From a virus: DNA of 47,735 nucleotides. Position numbers and translations under genes: made by a program. The stretch covers positions 1 through 47,735 of the IMG/VR virus record IMGVR_UViG_3300037042_003004, one strand, 5' to 3'. Below the pieces are notes generated by a model, which saw only the letters and a list, made by a program, of their open reading frames with translations, ran no database searches and was not told where the DNA came from. Shown one piece after another: positions 24,957-32,940 of this stretch; within the stretch, counting starts at the first letter, position 1; each line of letters opens with the position of its first letter.

Positions 24957-25226
24957 ATGGACTTTACTTGGATAGTATTAGAAAGAACTGATTTACCTCA
25001 ACAACAAGTTTATTGGGAGTATGATGAGGAAGGTAATCCAATACCAGGAACAGAAACATTTTTTGATTATGTTATGGTATATACTCTAGTTGAATATGAC
25101 TTTCCTACTTATCAAACAAAGGTTACTGTTAAAATAAACCATTTCAATCCTCAATCAGAAGAAGAAATTGATTTAGGTATTTACAATATGGGAGTTACAG
25201 AAGAAAAAAAATTAGCTAATACATAG
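24957..25226 (+). CDS. Small acidic fibre-module protein (89 aa)
   Basis: It begins one base after the preceding stop. The protein is acidic and aromatic (EYDEEGNPIPGTETFFDY; YTLVEYDFPTYQTKVTVK) with a C-terminal EEEIDLGIYNMGVTEEKK. I do not recognise it. It directly precedes the large repeat fibre by five bases, and such small proteins are often fibre chaperones or caps. That role is inference from position. Confidence 0.6.
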   Translation: MDFTWIVLERTDLPQQQVYWEYDEEGNPIPGTETFFDYVMVYTLVEYDFPTYQTKVTVKINHFNPQSEEEIDLGIYNMGVTEEKKLANT

Positions 25227-25231
25227 GAATA

Positions 25232-28216
25232 ATGGCAGATAGATATTGGGTAGCAGGTGGTACAGGGAATTATAATTCTACAACAAATTGGTCAGCAACA
25301 TCAGGTGGTGCATCAGGTGCATCTGTGCCTTCAACAGTAGATGACGTTTTTTTTAATGTTTTAAGTGGAGTTGGTATTGCAATAATAACAAGTGGTGCTA
25401 ATTGCAGAAGTTTAAATCTTACAGGTTTTACAGGAACATTACAGTTTGATAATGCCTTGACTTTAAATACAGGAAGTATATTTAATTTAGGAACAGGAGG
25501 ATATACTCAAACAGGAGCAATTGGTGTAAATGTCGTGGGTACAAGTCTTGCTATCACTTCTAATGGAACAGTATGGTCAAAAAGATTATTTATAGGAAAT
25601 AATGGTATTACTGTTACTATGAATGATACTTTGACTATAACAGGAGAATTTAATTTTAGTAGTGGTGCAATTATAAATGGTTTTACAATTAATATATCGG
25701 GTAATTTTACAACAGCAGGTGGAGGTGCGATAAGTGGTACAACTTCTTTTGTTTTTAATGGTAATACTACTTGGTCAAGCAGTATAGGAGGAGAAGAATT
25801 AAGAAAAAATGTTACCATTAATACCGTAGGAACTATTACAATGTCGGGTATAATGGCTATAACAGGAGGTACATTTACATATATTGCAGGAACAGTCAAT
25901 ACAACTGCATTTACACTTAAAATAGGTAATAATGCCACAACATTTAATTGTAGTGGTATTATATGGGAAAATGTAAGTGGTTTTGTTACATCAAGTACTA
26001 TAACGTTTACAAGCAACTTTAATGTAAAAAACTTTTTACTTTCAGTTACACTTGCTTTTAATAGTAATTCAATTAATATTTCGGGAAACTTAACTGTTAA
26101 TAATGCTATAACAACTTCGGGTACAAGTGTATTTGTGTTAAATGGCACAGGTACTTGGTCGCACTCAAACGCATCTACATTTATTGCAAATCCTTTAACT
26201 ATAAATACCGTAGGTATAATTACTCTTGGTACAAATGTTACTTTTGGTGGTTCTACATTAACATATACCGCAGGAACAATAATAAACACAGGCTCAACCC
26301 TAACGTTAAGTAGTACATCAGCTATGACTATTAACACATCGGGAATGACATGGAATAATATAACACTAGCGAGTAATTCTAATTATACTACTACATTATC
26401 GAGCAATCTAAATATAGGAGGTAATTTAATATTTGCTTCGGGGGGTACTGCAACTATTACATTTAATACTAACACTATATTTATTGGAGGTAACTTTAGC
26501 ATTACAGGTAATAGTACACTTACAGGAACATCTTTGATTGTTTTTAATGGCACAGGAACATGGTCAAATCCAGGTGCAGGTATTTTAAAAAATAATACTA
26601 CAGTTAACACTACGGGAACATTAACAATTAGTGGTAATGTTTATTATAATACAGGTACTTTAACCTACACGGCAGGAACAGTTATTACTACAGGCTCAAC
26701 ATTAAATATTGGAGTTGCAACTACTTTAAATACTAATGGCATAATTTGGAATAATATTTCAACAACCACAGGTGTAGTAATAACATTAGGTAGTAACTTG
26801 ACCTTGACAGGAACATTAAGTTTGGGTAATGGTGTAACAAGTTTTACTTTAGGAGGTTTTAATTTAATAAGTACAAATGCTAATTTAAATATGTTAGCCA
26901 CTAATGCTATTTTTACATTACCTGCAAATCAAACATTTAAAACATTAACCATAACAGGTACTGCAACAATAAATGCAAACACATTAACAATAATAGAAAA
27001 TCTTACTATAAATAATACTGTATCAGGCACAACTTCAATAATTTATGGAGGTACAGGTACTTGGTCAGCTTTAAATTCTTCTTGTCTAATAAGTAATCCA
27101 TTAACAATTAACACAGCTGGAACACTTACTATTTCAGGAATAGTTTATAAGCAATCAGGACTTTTTACTTATACAGCTGGTACAATTATTGACACAACAG
27201 GAACTGTTGCTGTTCAATCCATAACATTAAACCTATCAGGATTTACATTTAGAAAATTACTTGTAAATAATACAATTACTTTATCAAGTAATATTAACGC
27301 AACTACTTTTGGAACTTGGGGTGCTAATGCAATAACTTTTACATTAGCAGGAAACACCTTAAATTTTACTCATTTAGAATTAGGTAATTCAGGGACTACT
27401 ACTTTACCTACAGCTTGGGTATGTCAAAATATAGAATTTACAAATGTTTCAGCAGGTATATTAAACACTAATTCAATTACAATAAACGGTAATATTTTAC
27501 AATCAAGTGTAGGTATTTATAGTGGAACTACATTTTTTACATACGCAGGAACAGGTTCTTGGTCAAGAACGAGTACAGGATATTTTACAAATAGTTTCGT
27601 TATAAATACGGCAGGTATATTGACTTTTAATGGGGGGAATATTGGGGGTGGAATTTTCACCTACACAGCAGGTACAGTAATTACAACAGGTTCAACTTTA
27701 TACATTAGAATAGGAGGAACAACAATGAATGATGGTATTCTTGTATGGGATAACGTTACTTTTGGTAGTCCTTTGGGTGGTTCTGTTTCTGTTGCGAGTA
27801 TTACCTTGAATAATCAACTTGTATGTTTAGGAACTTTATCATTCAGTATTTCTGATACAACTTTTAGTGGTACGGATGGAACATTTGATACTTATAACCT
27901 TTTATTAGGGATAGATTCAGCATCAAGAATAACAACTTTAGTATCAACAAAAACATATAGGGTTAGACAATCGTTAATTTGTACACAACCTACAAACGTA
28001 GCAAGACTTACGGTAAAATCTTCAATTGCAGGTTCAAGAGCGATTTTAACACTTGATGCAGGTGCTACTATTGACGTTGGTTTTGTAAATGCAACAGATA
28101 TAGATTCATCTCTAGGTAGACCAATCTATAGTTATAAGGGAGTATTCAGTAATACATTAAATTGGAATGTACTTCCAACAGATGTTACACCAAAAGTAAA
28201 TACATTTGCTAATTAA
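25232..28216 (+). CDS. Large repetitive tail fibre/adhesin (994 aa)
   Basis: The N-terminus MADRYWVAGGTGNYNSTTNW is one I associate with large fibres of Bacteroidota phages. The body is a long series of Thr/Asn/Gly/Ser-rich beta-strands containing at least five copies of a larger unit: a TWS or SWS segment, then NPLTINTAGTLTISG, then GTFTYTAGTVITTGSTL. These start near 25768, 26153, 26558, 27059 and 27556. This is what a beta-helix or beta-solenoid fibre looks like. The C-terminus (about 900-994) differs and ends with TLDAGATIDVGFVNATDID and GRPIYSYKGVFSNTLNW, possibly the tip or attachment domain. Its strong compositional bias produces long open frames on the other strand, which are not genes. 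It is the likely main host-range fibre. Confidence 0.75.
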   Translation: MADRYWVAGGTGNYNSTTNWSATSGGASGASVPSTVDDVFFNVLSGVGIAIITSGANCRSLNLTGFTGTLQFDNALTLNTGSIFNLGTGGYTQTGAIGVNVVGTSLAITSNGTVWSKRLFIGNNGITVTMNDTLTITGEFNFSSGAIINGFTINISGNFTTAGGGAISGTTSFVFNGNTTWSSSIGGEELRKNVTINTVGTITMSGIMAITGGTFTYIAGTVNTTAFTLKIGNNATTFNCSGIIWENVSGFVTSSTITFTSNFNVKNFLLSVTLAFNSNSINISGNLTVNNAITTSGTSVFVLNGTGTWSHSNASTFIANPLTINTVGIITLGTNVTFGGSTLTYTAGTIINTGSTLTLSSTSAMTINTSGMTWNNITLASNSNYTTTLSSNLNIGGNLIFASGGTATITFNTNTIFIGGNFSITGNSTLTGTSLIVFNGTGTWSNPGAGILKNNTTVNTTGTLTISGNVYYNTGTLTYTAGTVITTGSTLNIGVATTLNTNGIIWNNISTTTGVVITLGSNLTLTGTLSLGNGVTSFTLGGFNLISTNANLNMLATNAIFTLPANQTFKTLTITGTATINANTLTIIENLTINNTVSGTTSIIYGGTGTWSALNSSCLISNPLTINTAGTLTISGIVYKQSGLFTYTAGTIIDTTGTVAVQSITLNLSGFTFRKLLVNNTITLSSNINATTFGTWGANAITFTLAGNTLNFTHLELGNSGTTTLPTAWVCQNIEFTNVSAGILNTNSITINGNILQSSVGIYSGTTFFTYAGTGSWSRTSTGYFTNSFVINTAGILTFNGGNIGGGIFTYTAGTVITTGSTLYIRIGGTTMNDGILVWDNVTFGSPLGGSVSVASITLNNQLVCLGTLSFSISDTTFSGTDGTFDTYNLLLGIDSASRITTLVSTKTYRVRQSLICTQPTNVARLTVKSSIAGSRAILTLDAGATIDVGFVNATDIDSSLGRPIYSYKGVFSNTLNWNVLPTDVTPKVNTFAN
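25768..27710 (+). repeat. Five-copy protein-level repeat in the fibre gene
   Basis: Repeat units of roughly 390-500 bases each encode a TWS segment, an INT-GTLTISG strand pair and a FTYTAGTVITTGSTL strand pair. The copies differ at most nucleotide positions, so the repeat is old. Local DNA identity is highest around the codons for YTAGT. Confidence 0.7.
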
Positions 28217-28224
28217 TATAAAAA

Positions 28225-28662
28225 ATGAAAAGATTAATCTACATAATAGCACTAATTACTTTAATTATTTCTTGTACTCCACAGAGAAGACTAGAAAGAT
28301 TGCTCAGGAAACACCCTGAGCTTACTTCTATTGACTCTATTACTATTCATGATACTATTAGAGTAACAGTTCCTGAAGTACACTTAGACACCGTTGTAAC
28401 GCTTCAACAGTTATATGATACAGTTTACTTAGAGCAAGAACAACTTAAAGTAAAAGTATGGATGGATAGATACCATAAGGTTTATATCCAAGGTAAATGT
28501 GATACTGTATACATTAACAAGATAGTTACAAGGAAGATTCCTATAAGAATATATGAGAAAGTTCCACTATGGAAAAAGATTATCAATTGGATTTTTGTAT
28601 TTTTACTAATCATAACTGTTATCTATACTATATATAAGGTAGCTAAGTCAAAACTTTTATAA
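28225..28662 (+). CDS. u-spanin (single-protein spanin, 145 aa)
   Basis: It has an N-terminal lipoprotein signal (MKRLIYIIALITLIISC, lipobox Cys17). A charged periplasmic middle follows (RRLERLLRKHPELTSIDSIT; TVPEVHLDTVVTLQQLYDTV). A C-terminal membrane helix lies at about 120-139 (WIFVFLLIITVIYTIYKV). A lipid-anchored N-terminus plus an inner-membrane C-terminus is the defining plan of u-spanins, which fuse outer and inner membranes in the last step of lysis. The next two genes are holin and endolysin, completing a lysis cassette. The sequence is not similar to T1 gp11, so the call rests on topology and context. Confidence 0.75.
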   Translation: MKRLIYIIALITLIISCTPQRRLERLLRKHPELTSIDSITIHDTIRVTVPEVHLDTVVTLQQLYDTVYLEQEQLKVKVWMDRYHKVYIQGKCDTVYINKIVTRKIPIRIYEKVPLWKKIINWIFVFLLIITVIYTIYKVAKSKLL

Positions 28663-28664
28663 CA

Positions 28665-29105
28665 ATGAAAAACTATATCTCTGCACATATCATGACTATT
28701 TTGAAAACACTACTTTTATTTTTTGCGCCTATTAATGGAATTATAATACTTGTTATATTATCAGTATTGATAGACACAGGTTTTGGTGTTTGGAGAGCAT
28801 ATAAGACAGGAGAAGATGTCTCCTCTAAAATATTTAGACATGGTTTAATTCCTAAAATGATTTCTTATGTAGTTGCTATAATGTTAGTGTATGCTGCGGA
28901 CTTTCTTATGATAAATGTTATTACGCATTCTGTAATAAGTATAGATTTCTTATTTACAAAAGTAATTGGGCTTGTACTTCTTTCTATTGAAGTAAAAAGT
29001 ATAGATGAGAATTTTACTGCTGTAAAAGGATATTCTTTTCTTAAGAAGGTTATTGATTTAGTAATGAAAGCTAAGAACATAAAAAAGAATCTAAATGAGT
29101 TATAG
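28665..29105 (+). CDS. Phage holin (146 aa)
   Basis: Several hydrophobic segments are present: about 13-37 (LLLFFAPINGIIILVILSVL), about 63-82 (MISYVVAIMLVYAADFL) and a third at about 95-108. The motif DTGFGVWRAYKTGEDVSS and the later IEVKSIDENFTAVKGYS match the Bacteroidota holin family related to Holin_4_1. Holins open the inner membrane at the programmed time so that the endolysin can pass. The gene overlaps the endolysin start by 11 bases. Confidence 0.8.
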   Translation: MKNYISAHIMTILKTLLLFFAPINGIIILVILSVLIDTGFGVWRAYKTGEDVSSKIFRHGLIPKMISYVVAIMLVYAADFLMINVITHSVISIDFLFTKVIGLVLLSIEVKSIDENFTAVKGYSFLKKVIDLVMKAKNIKKNLNEL

Positions 29106-29613
29106 TTTTTTAAATACAGAAAAATCTCCTAAGTTACTTGTAGAAGCAGTTAAACTTATGGGAACAAAAGAAGTTGTAGGTAAGGTACATAATCCAGTTA
29201 TTATGGGTTGGGCTAAATTACTTGAACTTCAAAAAGTTTATACTTCAGATGAGATTCCTTGGTGTGGATTATTTATTGCTCACTGTGCTGATGTAGCAGG
29301 GTTAGAAGTAGTAGATAAACCATTATGGGCTTTATCATGGGCTAAATGGGGAACAGAAGTTAAAGAGCCTATGTTAGGTGATATACTAACTTTTAAGAGA
29401 GATGGTGGTGGTCACGTTGGAATCTATGTAGGTGAAGATAAAGATTGCTATCATGTACTTGGTGGGAATCAAGGTAATGCAGTATCAGTAACAAGAATTG
29501 TTAAATCAAGATTATATAAAGCAAGAAGAACTGCATGGAAAGTTGCACAACCTGCAAATGTCCGTAAAGTGCACTTAGATGCCAAAGGTGTAATCAGTAA
29601 AAACGAAGCATAA
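29095..29613 (+). CDS. Endolysin, TIGR02594/CHAP-like peptidoglycan hydrolase (172 aa)
   Basis: The catalytic pattern of a CHAP/NlpC-type cysteine amidase is present: Cys57 in IPWCGLFIAHC, a GDILTF turn, His107 in GGGHVGIYVG, and HVLGGNQGNAV with Asn125. The N-terminal helix (PKLLVEAVKLMGTKEVVG) is typical of TIGR02594-family proteins. There is no signal peptide, so it depends on the adjacent holin. The C-terminus is short and basic. The start lies inside the holin gene and the stop overlaps the next ATG. Cell-wall degradation at lysis is a firm inference; the exact bond (amide or endopeptide) cannot be told. Confidence 0.85.
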   Translation: MSYSFLNTEKSPKLLVEAVKLMGTKEVVGKVHNPVIMGWAKLLELQKVYTSDEIPWCGLFIAHCADVAGLEVVDKPLWALSWAKWGTEVKEPMLGDILTFKRDGGGHVGIYVGEDKDCYHVLGGNQGNAVSVTRIVKSRLYKARRTAWKVAQPANVRKVHLDAKGVISKNEA

Positions 29614-29915
29614 TGGCTAGGAATAGACTTGCAGGAACAACAGTTGGAACAGGAAGAACAGCTGTGTTTTATCATAATAACGAAGCAAGTCGTGCTAAAA
29701 AGCAACGATATGATGCTAGGTATCAGAAGCACACTCAAAAGAGAAGAGCCGTTTTGCAGGCTATAAATAGAAAGAATGGTACTCATGGTAACTTAGATGG
29801 TAAAGATGTGGCTCACGTCAGTAAAACTAAGACTATAAGTCAAGAACAAAGCAAGAATAGAGCTGACAAGAAAAGAATCTTTTTTAGAGTTGTTAGCAAA
29901 AAGAAAAAGGGGTAA
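29613..29915 (+). CDS. Small basic conserved phage protein (100 aa)
   Basis: A very basic protein with GTTVGTGRTAVFYHNNEASR, KKQRYDARYQKHTQKRRA, and a conserved-looking NRKNGTHGNLDGKDVAH block. I associate the series 'GRTAxFY...KKxxYDxxY...NRKxGTxGNxDGKDxxH' with small proteins of Bacteroidota phages. Function is unknown, though the His/Asp/Gly block looks like a possible nucleic-acid or metal-binding loop. It is the last gene of the rightward block, coupled to the endolysin (TAATG), and is followed at once by a terminator. Confidence 0.75.
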   Translation: MARNRLAGTTVGTGRTAVFYHNNEASRAKKQRYDARYQKHTQKRRAVLQAINRKNGTHGNLDGKDVAHVSKTKTISQEQSKNRADKKRIFFRVVSKKKKG

Positions 29916-29936
29916 CAAAAGCCACCCCATTTTTTA
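29905..29936. terminator. Bidirectional terminator between convergent gene blocks
   Basis: GGGGT (29909-29913) pairs with ACCCC (29924-29928) around a ten-base loop. On the + strand ATTTTTT follows. On the - strand the stem is followed by TTTTTCTTTTT. It therefore can stop both the late rightward and the early leftward transcripts, and both flanking genes end within about 10 bases of it. Confidence 0.75.
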
Positions 29937-30167
29937 ATTTATAAGCTTTACGCTTAATGATATTTCAACTCTACTAAACGTTTTATTTATTTTTCTGAGT
30001 AGTAACATTCCATGTGGACCTTTACCATCTTCAACGTTTATTAAAACCTTTTCTGATACACCAATTTTCTCAGCAAATGGCTGTGAGTGCATCTTTAACC
30101 ATTGTATTCGTATTACAGATACAATTTCTCCTATATCGCTAGGAGTAAGTTCTACTTCGTATTCCAT
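29934..30167 (-). CDS. XRE/Cro-type helix-turn-helix protein (77 aa)
   Basis: The segment WLKMHSQPFAEKIGVSEKVL and the following NVEDGKGPHGMLLLRKI form the five-helix XRE fold. QPFAEKIGVSEKVLINVEDG is the recognition helix-turn-helix and GPHGMLLLRKINKTF the capping helices. An N-terminal strand-helix of about 22 residues precedes it. It is probably a DNA-binding regulator of the leftward operon, in which it is the last gene, downstream of ssb. The operator is not identified, though the six-copy junction motif is an obvious candidate. Confidence 0.7.
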   Translation of the reverse strand: MEYEVELTPSDIGEIVSVIRIQWLKMHSQPFAEKIGVSEKVLINVEDGKGPHGMLLLRKINKTFSRVEISLSVKLIN

Positions 30168-30178
30168 AGATTGTCTAT

Positions 30179-30586
30179 TTAGAATGGAGGCATATCGTCT
30201 TCTGTGATATTAGATATGCCTCCAGCATTATTAGAAACACTTCCAGCGTCCTGATTTGTTTTATTTTTCAAGAATGTTTTAAAGCTAACACAAGAAATCT
30301 CCTTGTTTTCTTTTTTATTACCATCCTTATCTACCCATGAGTTTGTTTTTATGCTTCCTTCAACATAAATTTTATCTCCTTTACCTATCAAGGCTGCTCT
30401 GTCAGCTAATGCAGGGATAGCAAAAATACATTTGTGCCACTCTGTTACATCTACATATTCAGTTCCTTTCTTGTAGCTTTCAGACGTAGCGATAGAAATT
30501 TGCACAAGCTTCTTCCCCATATCAAATTCTTTTACTTCAACGCTTCCTACGTTACCAAGTAATATTACTTTGTTGATTGATGACAT
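30179..30586 (-). CDS. ssb: Single-stranded DNA-binding protein (135 aa)
   Basis: An OB-fold of the bacterial SSB family spans about residues 1-105. It shows the opening NKVILLGNVGSVEV, the KLVQISIATSESYKKG strand pair, DVTEWHKCIF, KGDKIYVEGSIKTNSW and the final strand. A short Asn/Gly/Ser linker leads to the acidic tail ending EDDMPPF, the standard interaction tip for replication and repair partners. It coats single-stranded DNA at the phage fork and probably works with the Rad52-like and DnaB proteins encoded upstream. Its start lies inside the 3' end of the nuclease gene (35 bases overlap). Confidence 0.93.
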   Translation of the reverse strand: MSSINKVILLGNVGSVEVKEFDMGKKLVQISIATSESYKKGTEYVDVTEWHKCIFAIPALADRAALIGKGDKIYVEGSIKTNSWVDKDGNKKENKEISCVSFKTFLKNKTNQDAGSVSNNAGGISNITEDDMPPF

Positions 30587-30968
30587 TTTCTTCTTCTTTT
30601 AGATTAATTAAAAAACTATTTACTTCTTTTTCTGAATGTAGCCAAATGACTACGGTATTACTTTCTTCTTTTATTTTATTCTTTAGCATTTTGTATTTCA
30701 TTTTTGACTCTGCTGTAGCAAATCCTTTTGTGTCGATGTAGATTATTTTTTCTTTGTGTTTAACAACAAAGTCAACTATCATCCCTATTTCTCTTATTGC
30801 CTGCTTATTGTACAAAAACTTATCTACAAGAACTATTTTTTGCTGAAACTCAAATTCAAATTTTAAACGTTTCAGCATATCAAAACAATACTTTTCCAAT
30901 TTAGAATCAAACGATACTCCGTCTGAAACTATTTTTTTATTGCCGTATTTGTTTCTACTTGAAATCAT
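30552..30968 (-). CDS. DUF1064-family PD-(D/E)XK nuclease (138 aa)
   Basis: The N-terminus RNKYGNKKIVSDGVSFDSKL matches the DUF1064 signature, and the nuclease core follows. A Glu in SKLEKYCFD is followed by REIGMIVDFVV (active-site Asp) and IIYIDTKGF (D-x-K type). These families act as phage endonucleases or Holliday-junction resolvase-like enzymes. I chose ATG 30968 (MISSRNKYG) over ATG 31004 because family members begin just before NKYGNKK, and the longer form would overlap the preceding gene by 50 bases. It lies between a gene of unknown function and ssb in the recombination and replication operon. Confidence 0.8.
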   Translation of the reverse strand: MISSRNKYGNKKIVSDGVSFDSKLEKYCFDMLKRLKFEFEFQQKIVLVDKFLYNKQAIREIGMIVDFVVKHKEKIIYIDTKGFATAESKMKYKMLKNKIKEESNTVVIWLHSEKEVNSFLINLKEEENVINQQSNITW

Positions 30969-31521
30969 ATTTCTTCTTGTAAACTTCAACCGAATAGTTT
31001 CCATCTACTGTTTTTGGAAAATTAACCTTCACCTTTTTCTTTAGCGAGGCTTCTATTTTGTCTTGAATCCAAAATTTAATTCTATCAATTAAACTTAAAT
31101 GCTTTACAATATTCTGCTTAACCATCTTTTCTATCCTTTCAGATTCAATAGCTGCAATCTCAATAGCTATACTGTTATGAGCATAAATACTGAAATCTCT
31201 AGCCAATATCGCTTTAAAATTAGGCTTCAAAGGTTTTCCCTGATGCAGGTTTGCTAACTTACACTTTTGAACTTCATCAAATAGCAATATAGCTCTATCA
31301 GCAATTCCATTTTCATGCACTGCAGTAATCGTAGTGTACAAAATATTAATTAAAGCTTCCGATGTTTTTGAAATATTCTTTGCTCTGATTAGTGCTGTAA
31401 CATTATTAGTTAATTCATTAATGTTGCAGTCTTTTTCTTTCTGTGAAGACATTTTTGGAGACGTTGGTAGTCTTTCAAATTGACTCCTAAATGCTCTAAC
31501 TTGTAAAAGTTGTTTTTCCAT
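30955..31521 (-). CDS. Uncharacterised early protein (188 aa)
   Basis: A mostly helical protein with a basic N-terminus (QVRAFRSQFERLPTSPKM) and helices such as SEALINILYTTITAVHENG and DRIKFWIQDKIEASLKKK. A short strand segment closes it. I do not recognise the family. It precedes the DUF1064 nuclease and ssb and overlaps the nuclease by 14 bases, so a role in DNA replication or recombination is likely from context only. Its leader (31522-31571) contains TATCTTTA, close to the -7 consensus, 20 bases upstream of the ATG. This could make it the first gene of a sub-operon. Confidence 0.6.
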   Translation of the reverse strand: MEKQLLQVRAFRSQFERLPTSPKMSSQKEKDCNINELTNNVTALIRAKNISKTSEALINILYTTITAVHENGIADRAILLFDEVQKCKLANLHQGKPLKPNFKAILARDFSIYAHNSIAIEIAAIESERIEKMVKQNIVKHLSLIDRIKFWIQDKIEASLKKKVKVNFPKTVDGNYSVEVYKKKYDFK

Positions 31522-31571
31522 AGTTTGACTTATTAAATTATTAGTAAAGATACAAAAAATTGTGTATAGTA

Positions 31572-31886
31572 TTAATCGTTAAAATTAAATTTATAATTTA
31601 TGTTTGAAGAAAATCTAATATTAGATATAGAGTGTATTACAACCGTGTTAGGTTTAAATCCTACGCTTAAATATGATGTTAATCTTTCTATTAAACTATT
31701 CTCATAATTTTTATTTGGGGGTTTATCATTAATTAATAGCATGGGATAATCATGTATTTTTTTAAATGAGAATAAATCTGTAGTCCTTCCCTTCACAATT
31801 ACCCCTTTCCCTTTTAAGGCATACTTAATTGTAACATCTACAATGTAGAGCTTTGGATTTTGTTTTTCCGCAAATATGTCAAACAT
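31572..31886 (-). CDS. Uncharacterised early protein (104 aa)
   Basis: A small basic alpha/beta protein (PKLYIVDVTIKYALKGKGV; SFKKIHDYPMLLINDKPP; PNTVVIHSISNIRF). No known motif. The start is 49 bases inside the 3' end of the upstream gene. A shorter in-frame ATG is only found late in the protein, so the long form is kept. Base composition is the same as that of its neighbours. Confidence 0.55.
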   Translation of the reverse strand: MFDIFAEKQNPKLYIVDVTIKYALKGKGVIVKGRTTDLFSFKKIHDYPMLLINDKPPNKNYENSLIERLTSYLSVGFKPNTVVIHSISNIRFSSNINYKFNFND

Positions 31887-32311
31887 TCTTTATTTTTTAC
31901 ATCTGTAGTTAATACATAATCAAGCCTAGTTGTATAACCATTAAGTGAAAATTCATTAAGAATTAATTTATTAATACTTTTTGGGTAAAGACCTGATTCT
32001 ATCCATTTTAAATAATTATTTGATACCTCTTCTACAACATGTTTATGATTATTTATTTCTAATAGATGCAGTATAGTGCATGGTTTTTTCCCAAATACCT
32101 TACTTATATCTGACTTGTTTGCTCCAAGTCCTAATAAATAAAAAGCAACTTGTTTTCTCATTTCTACAATATATGTTTGCCTTGAATTATTCACAGGAAG
32201 AAAATACAATGATAGCTCTTCGCATTTTTTCATCATTAATATTTTTTCTTCTAATCTCTGAATTAGAATATTAAAAGGAACTTTTATATTAGGTATATTA
32301 TTTATGCTCAT
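31838..32311 (-). CDS. DnaA-domain-IV-like helix-turn-helix protein (157 aa)
   Basis: Residues about 50-90 (MRKQVAFYLLGLGANKSDIS, then KVFGKKPCTILHLLEINNHK) follow the bacterial DnaA C-terminal domain pattern: 'Rq-A-yL', a turn, 'S---I---FG---CTILH' in place of DHSTV-HA, then the closing helix. DnaA domain IV binds DnaA boxes at origins. Phage proteins that carry only this domain may mark the phage origin or regulate it. The N-terminal helix (ILIQRLEEKILMMKKCEELS) could dimerise. The gene overlaps the HNH gene before it by four bases. The similarity is by pattern only; the key basic loop is KKPC rather than GRDH, so sequence specificity must differ. Confidence 0.5.
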   Translation of the reverse strand: MSINNIPNIKVPFNILIQRLEEKILMMKKCEELSLYFLPVNNSRQTYIVEMRKQVAFYLLGLGANKSDISKVFGKKPCTILHLLEINNHKHVVEEVSNNYLKWIESGLYPKSINKLILNEFSLNGYTTRLDYVLTTDVKNKECLTYLRKNKIQSSTL

Positions 32312-32664
32312 ATATTATTTCTTTTTAATAGTTCACCCCTACTTATAGCTTCCAGGTTTAAGAGAGAATCATTTCGTTTATCTCCATCTATATGATAAAT
32401 TACATGTCCTTTTGGTATAGCTCCATAAGCTTCTTCGTAAACCATCCTTGGCTTTCTTTTCCTTTCACCATTTCCTGTCCAAACATGAGTGCAATCATTT
32501 TTTGGAACTTGCTCTCCACCTTTCCATGATGGATGAGTATTTCCCACATGAGATAGACCTGACTTAAACTCAGTTTCAATAGAAGGTCTAAAGGTTTTAT
32601 CTCCTTTGTTCCAAGGTATTAGTCCTTTTAAGAACTGACCTAGTGTGTTTCTATTGCTACTCAT
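32308..32664 (-). CDS. HNH homing-type endonuclease (118 aa)
   Basis: The N-terminus has RNTLGQFLKGLIPWNKG, the NUMOD3-like DNA-contact motif usual in free-standing homing endonucleases. The C-terminal HNH core shows VIYHIDGDKRNDSLLNLEAI with His91, Asn98 and Asn103. Such enzymes cut alleles that lack the gene and spread it during mixed infections. It overlaps genes on both sides by 4-8 bases, so it has become part of the operon rather than sitting in an intron. No intron ends were recognised nearby. Confidence 0.82.
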   Translation of the reverse strand: MSSNRNTLGQFLKGLIPWNKGDKTFRPSIETEFKSGLSHVGNTHPSWKGGEQVPKNDCTHVWTGNGERKRKPRMVYEEAYGAIPKGHVIYHIDGDKRNDSLLNLEAISRGELLKRNNI

Positions 32665-32857
32665 TTGTAATTGGTTTATTTGCTAATACTAGACTTCCAA
32701 TAGGAACACCAAATTTACTTACTTGTTCTTGAGACATAACTAAAGTTCCTATTATATCGCCTCCTTTAGATATGGCTTCTAGTGATGCTTTATCCATATC
32801 GTCTTCATGAGACATTATCAATAATAGCTGACCATTTTTTCTTATTTCTACTTTCAT
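32657..32857 (-). CDS. Small uncharacterised protein (66 aa)
   Basis: A compact alpha/beta protein (MKVEIRKNGQLLLIMSHEDD; SLEAISKGGDIIGTLVMSQE; FGVPIGSLVLANKP). Not recognised. Its ATG overlaps the stop of the 28-residue membrane protein upstream (ATGA), and its end overlaps the HNH gene by 8 bases. Translational coupling in all three is clear. Confidence 0.65.
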   Translation of the reverse strand: MKVEIRKNGQLLLIMSHEDDMDKASLEAISKGGDIIGTLVMSQEQVSKFGVPIGSLVLANKPITNE

Positions 32858-32940
32858 CTTCCAGTTGTTTTATAGATTAAAAATCCCATTCCTATTCCTG
32901 CTAGGAAATATAATAATTTTTCATAATTCTTATTTTTCAT
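32854..32940 (-). CDS. Micro membrane protein (28 aa)
   Basis: A 28-residue frame: MKNKNYEKLLYFLAGIGMGF, then LIYKTTGR. It has a charged N-terminus, one short hydrophobic helix and a basic end. Its ATG sits inside the last codons of the Nmad1 gene and its TGA overlaps the ATG of the 66-residue gene, so it is coupled on both sides and uses the only gap between them. This context is the evidence that it is real. Function unknown; it is similar in plan to five other small membrane proteins of this phage. Confidence 0.55.
   Translation of the reverse strand: MKNKNYEKLLYFLAGIGMGFLIYKTTGR

Noticed and set aside
25507-26337. A 276-codon frame on the - strand opposite the large fibre
   Set aside because: It results from the biased codon use of the fibre gene, has no leader, and its translation is a monotonous Val/Leu/Pro mixture.
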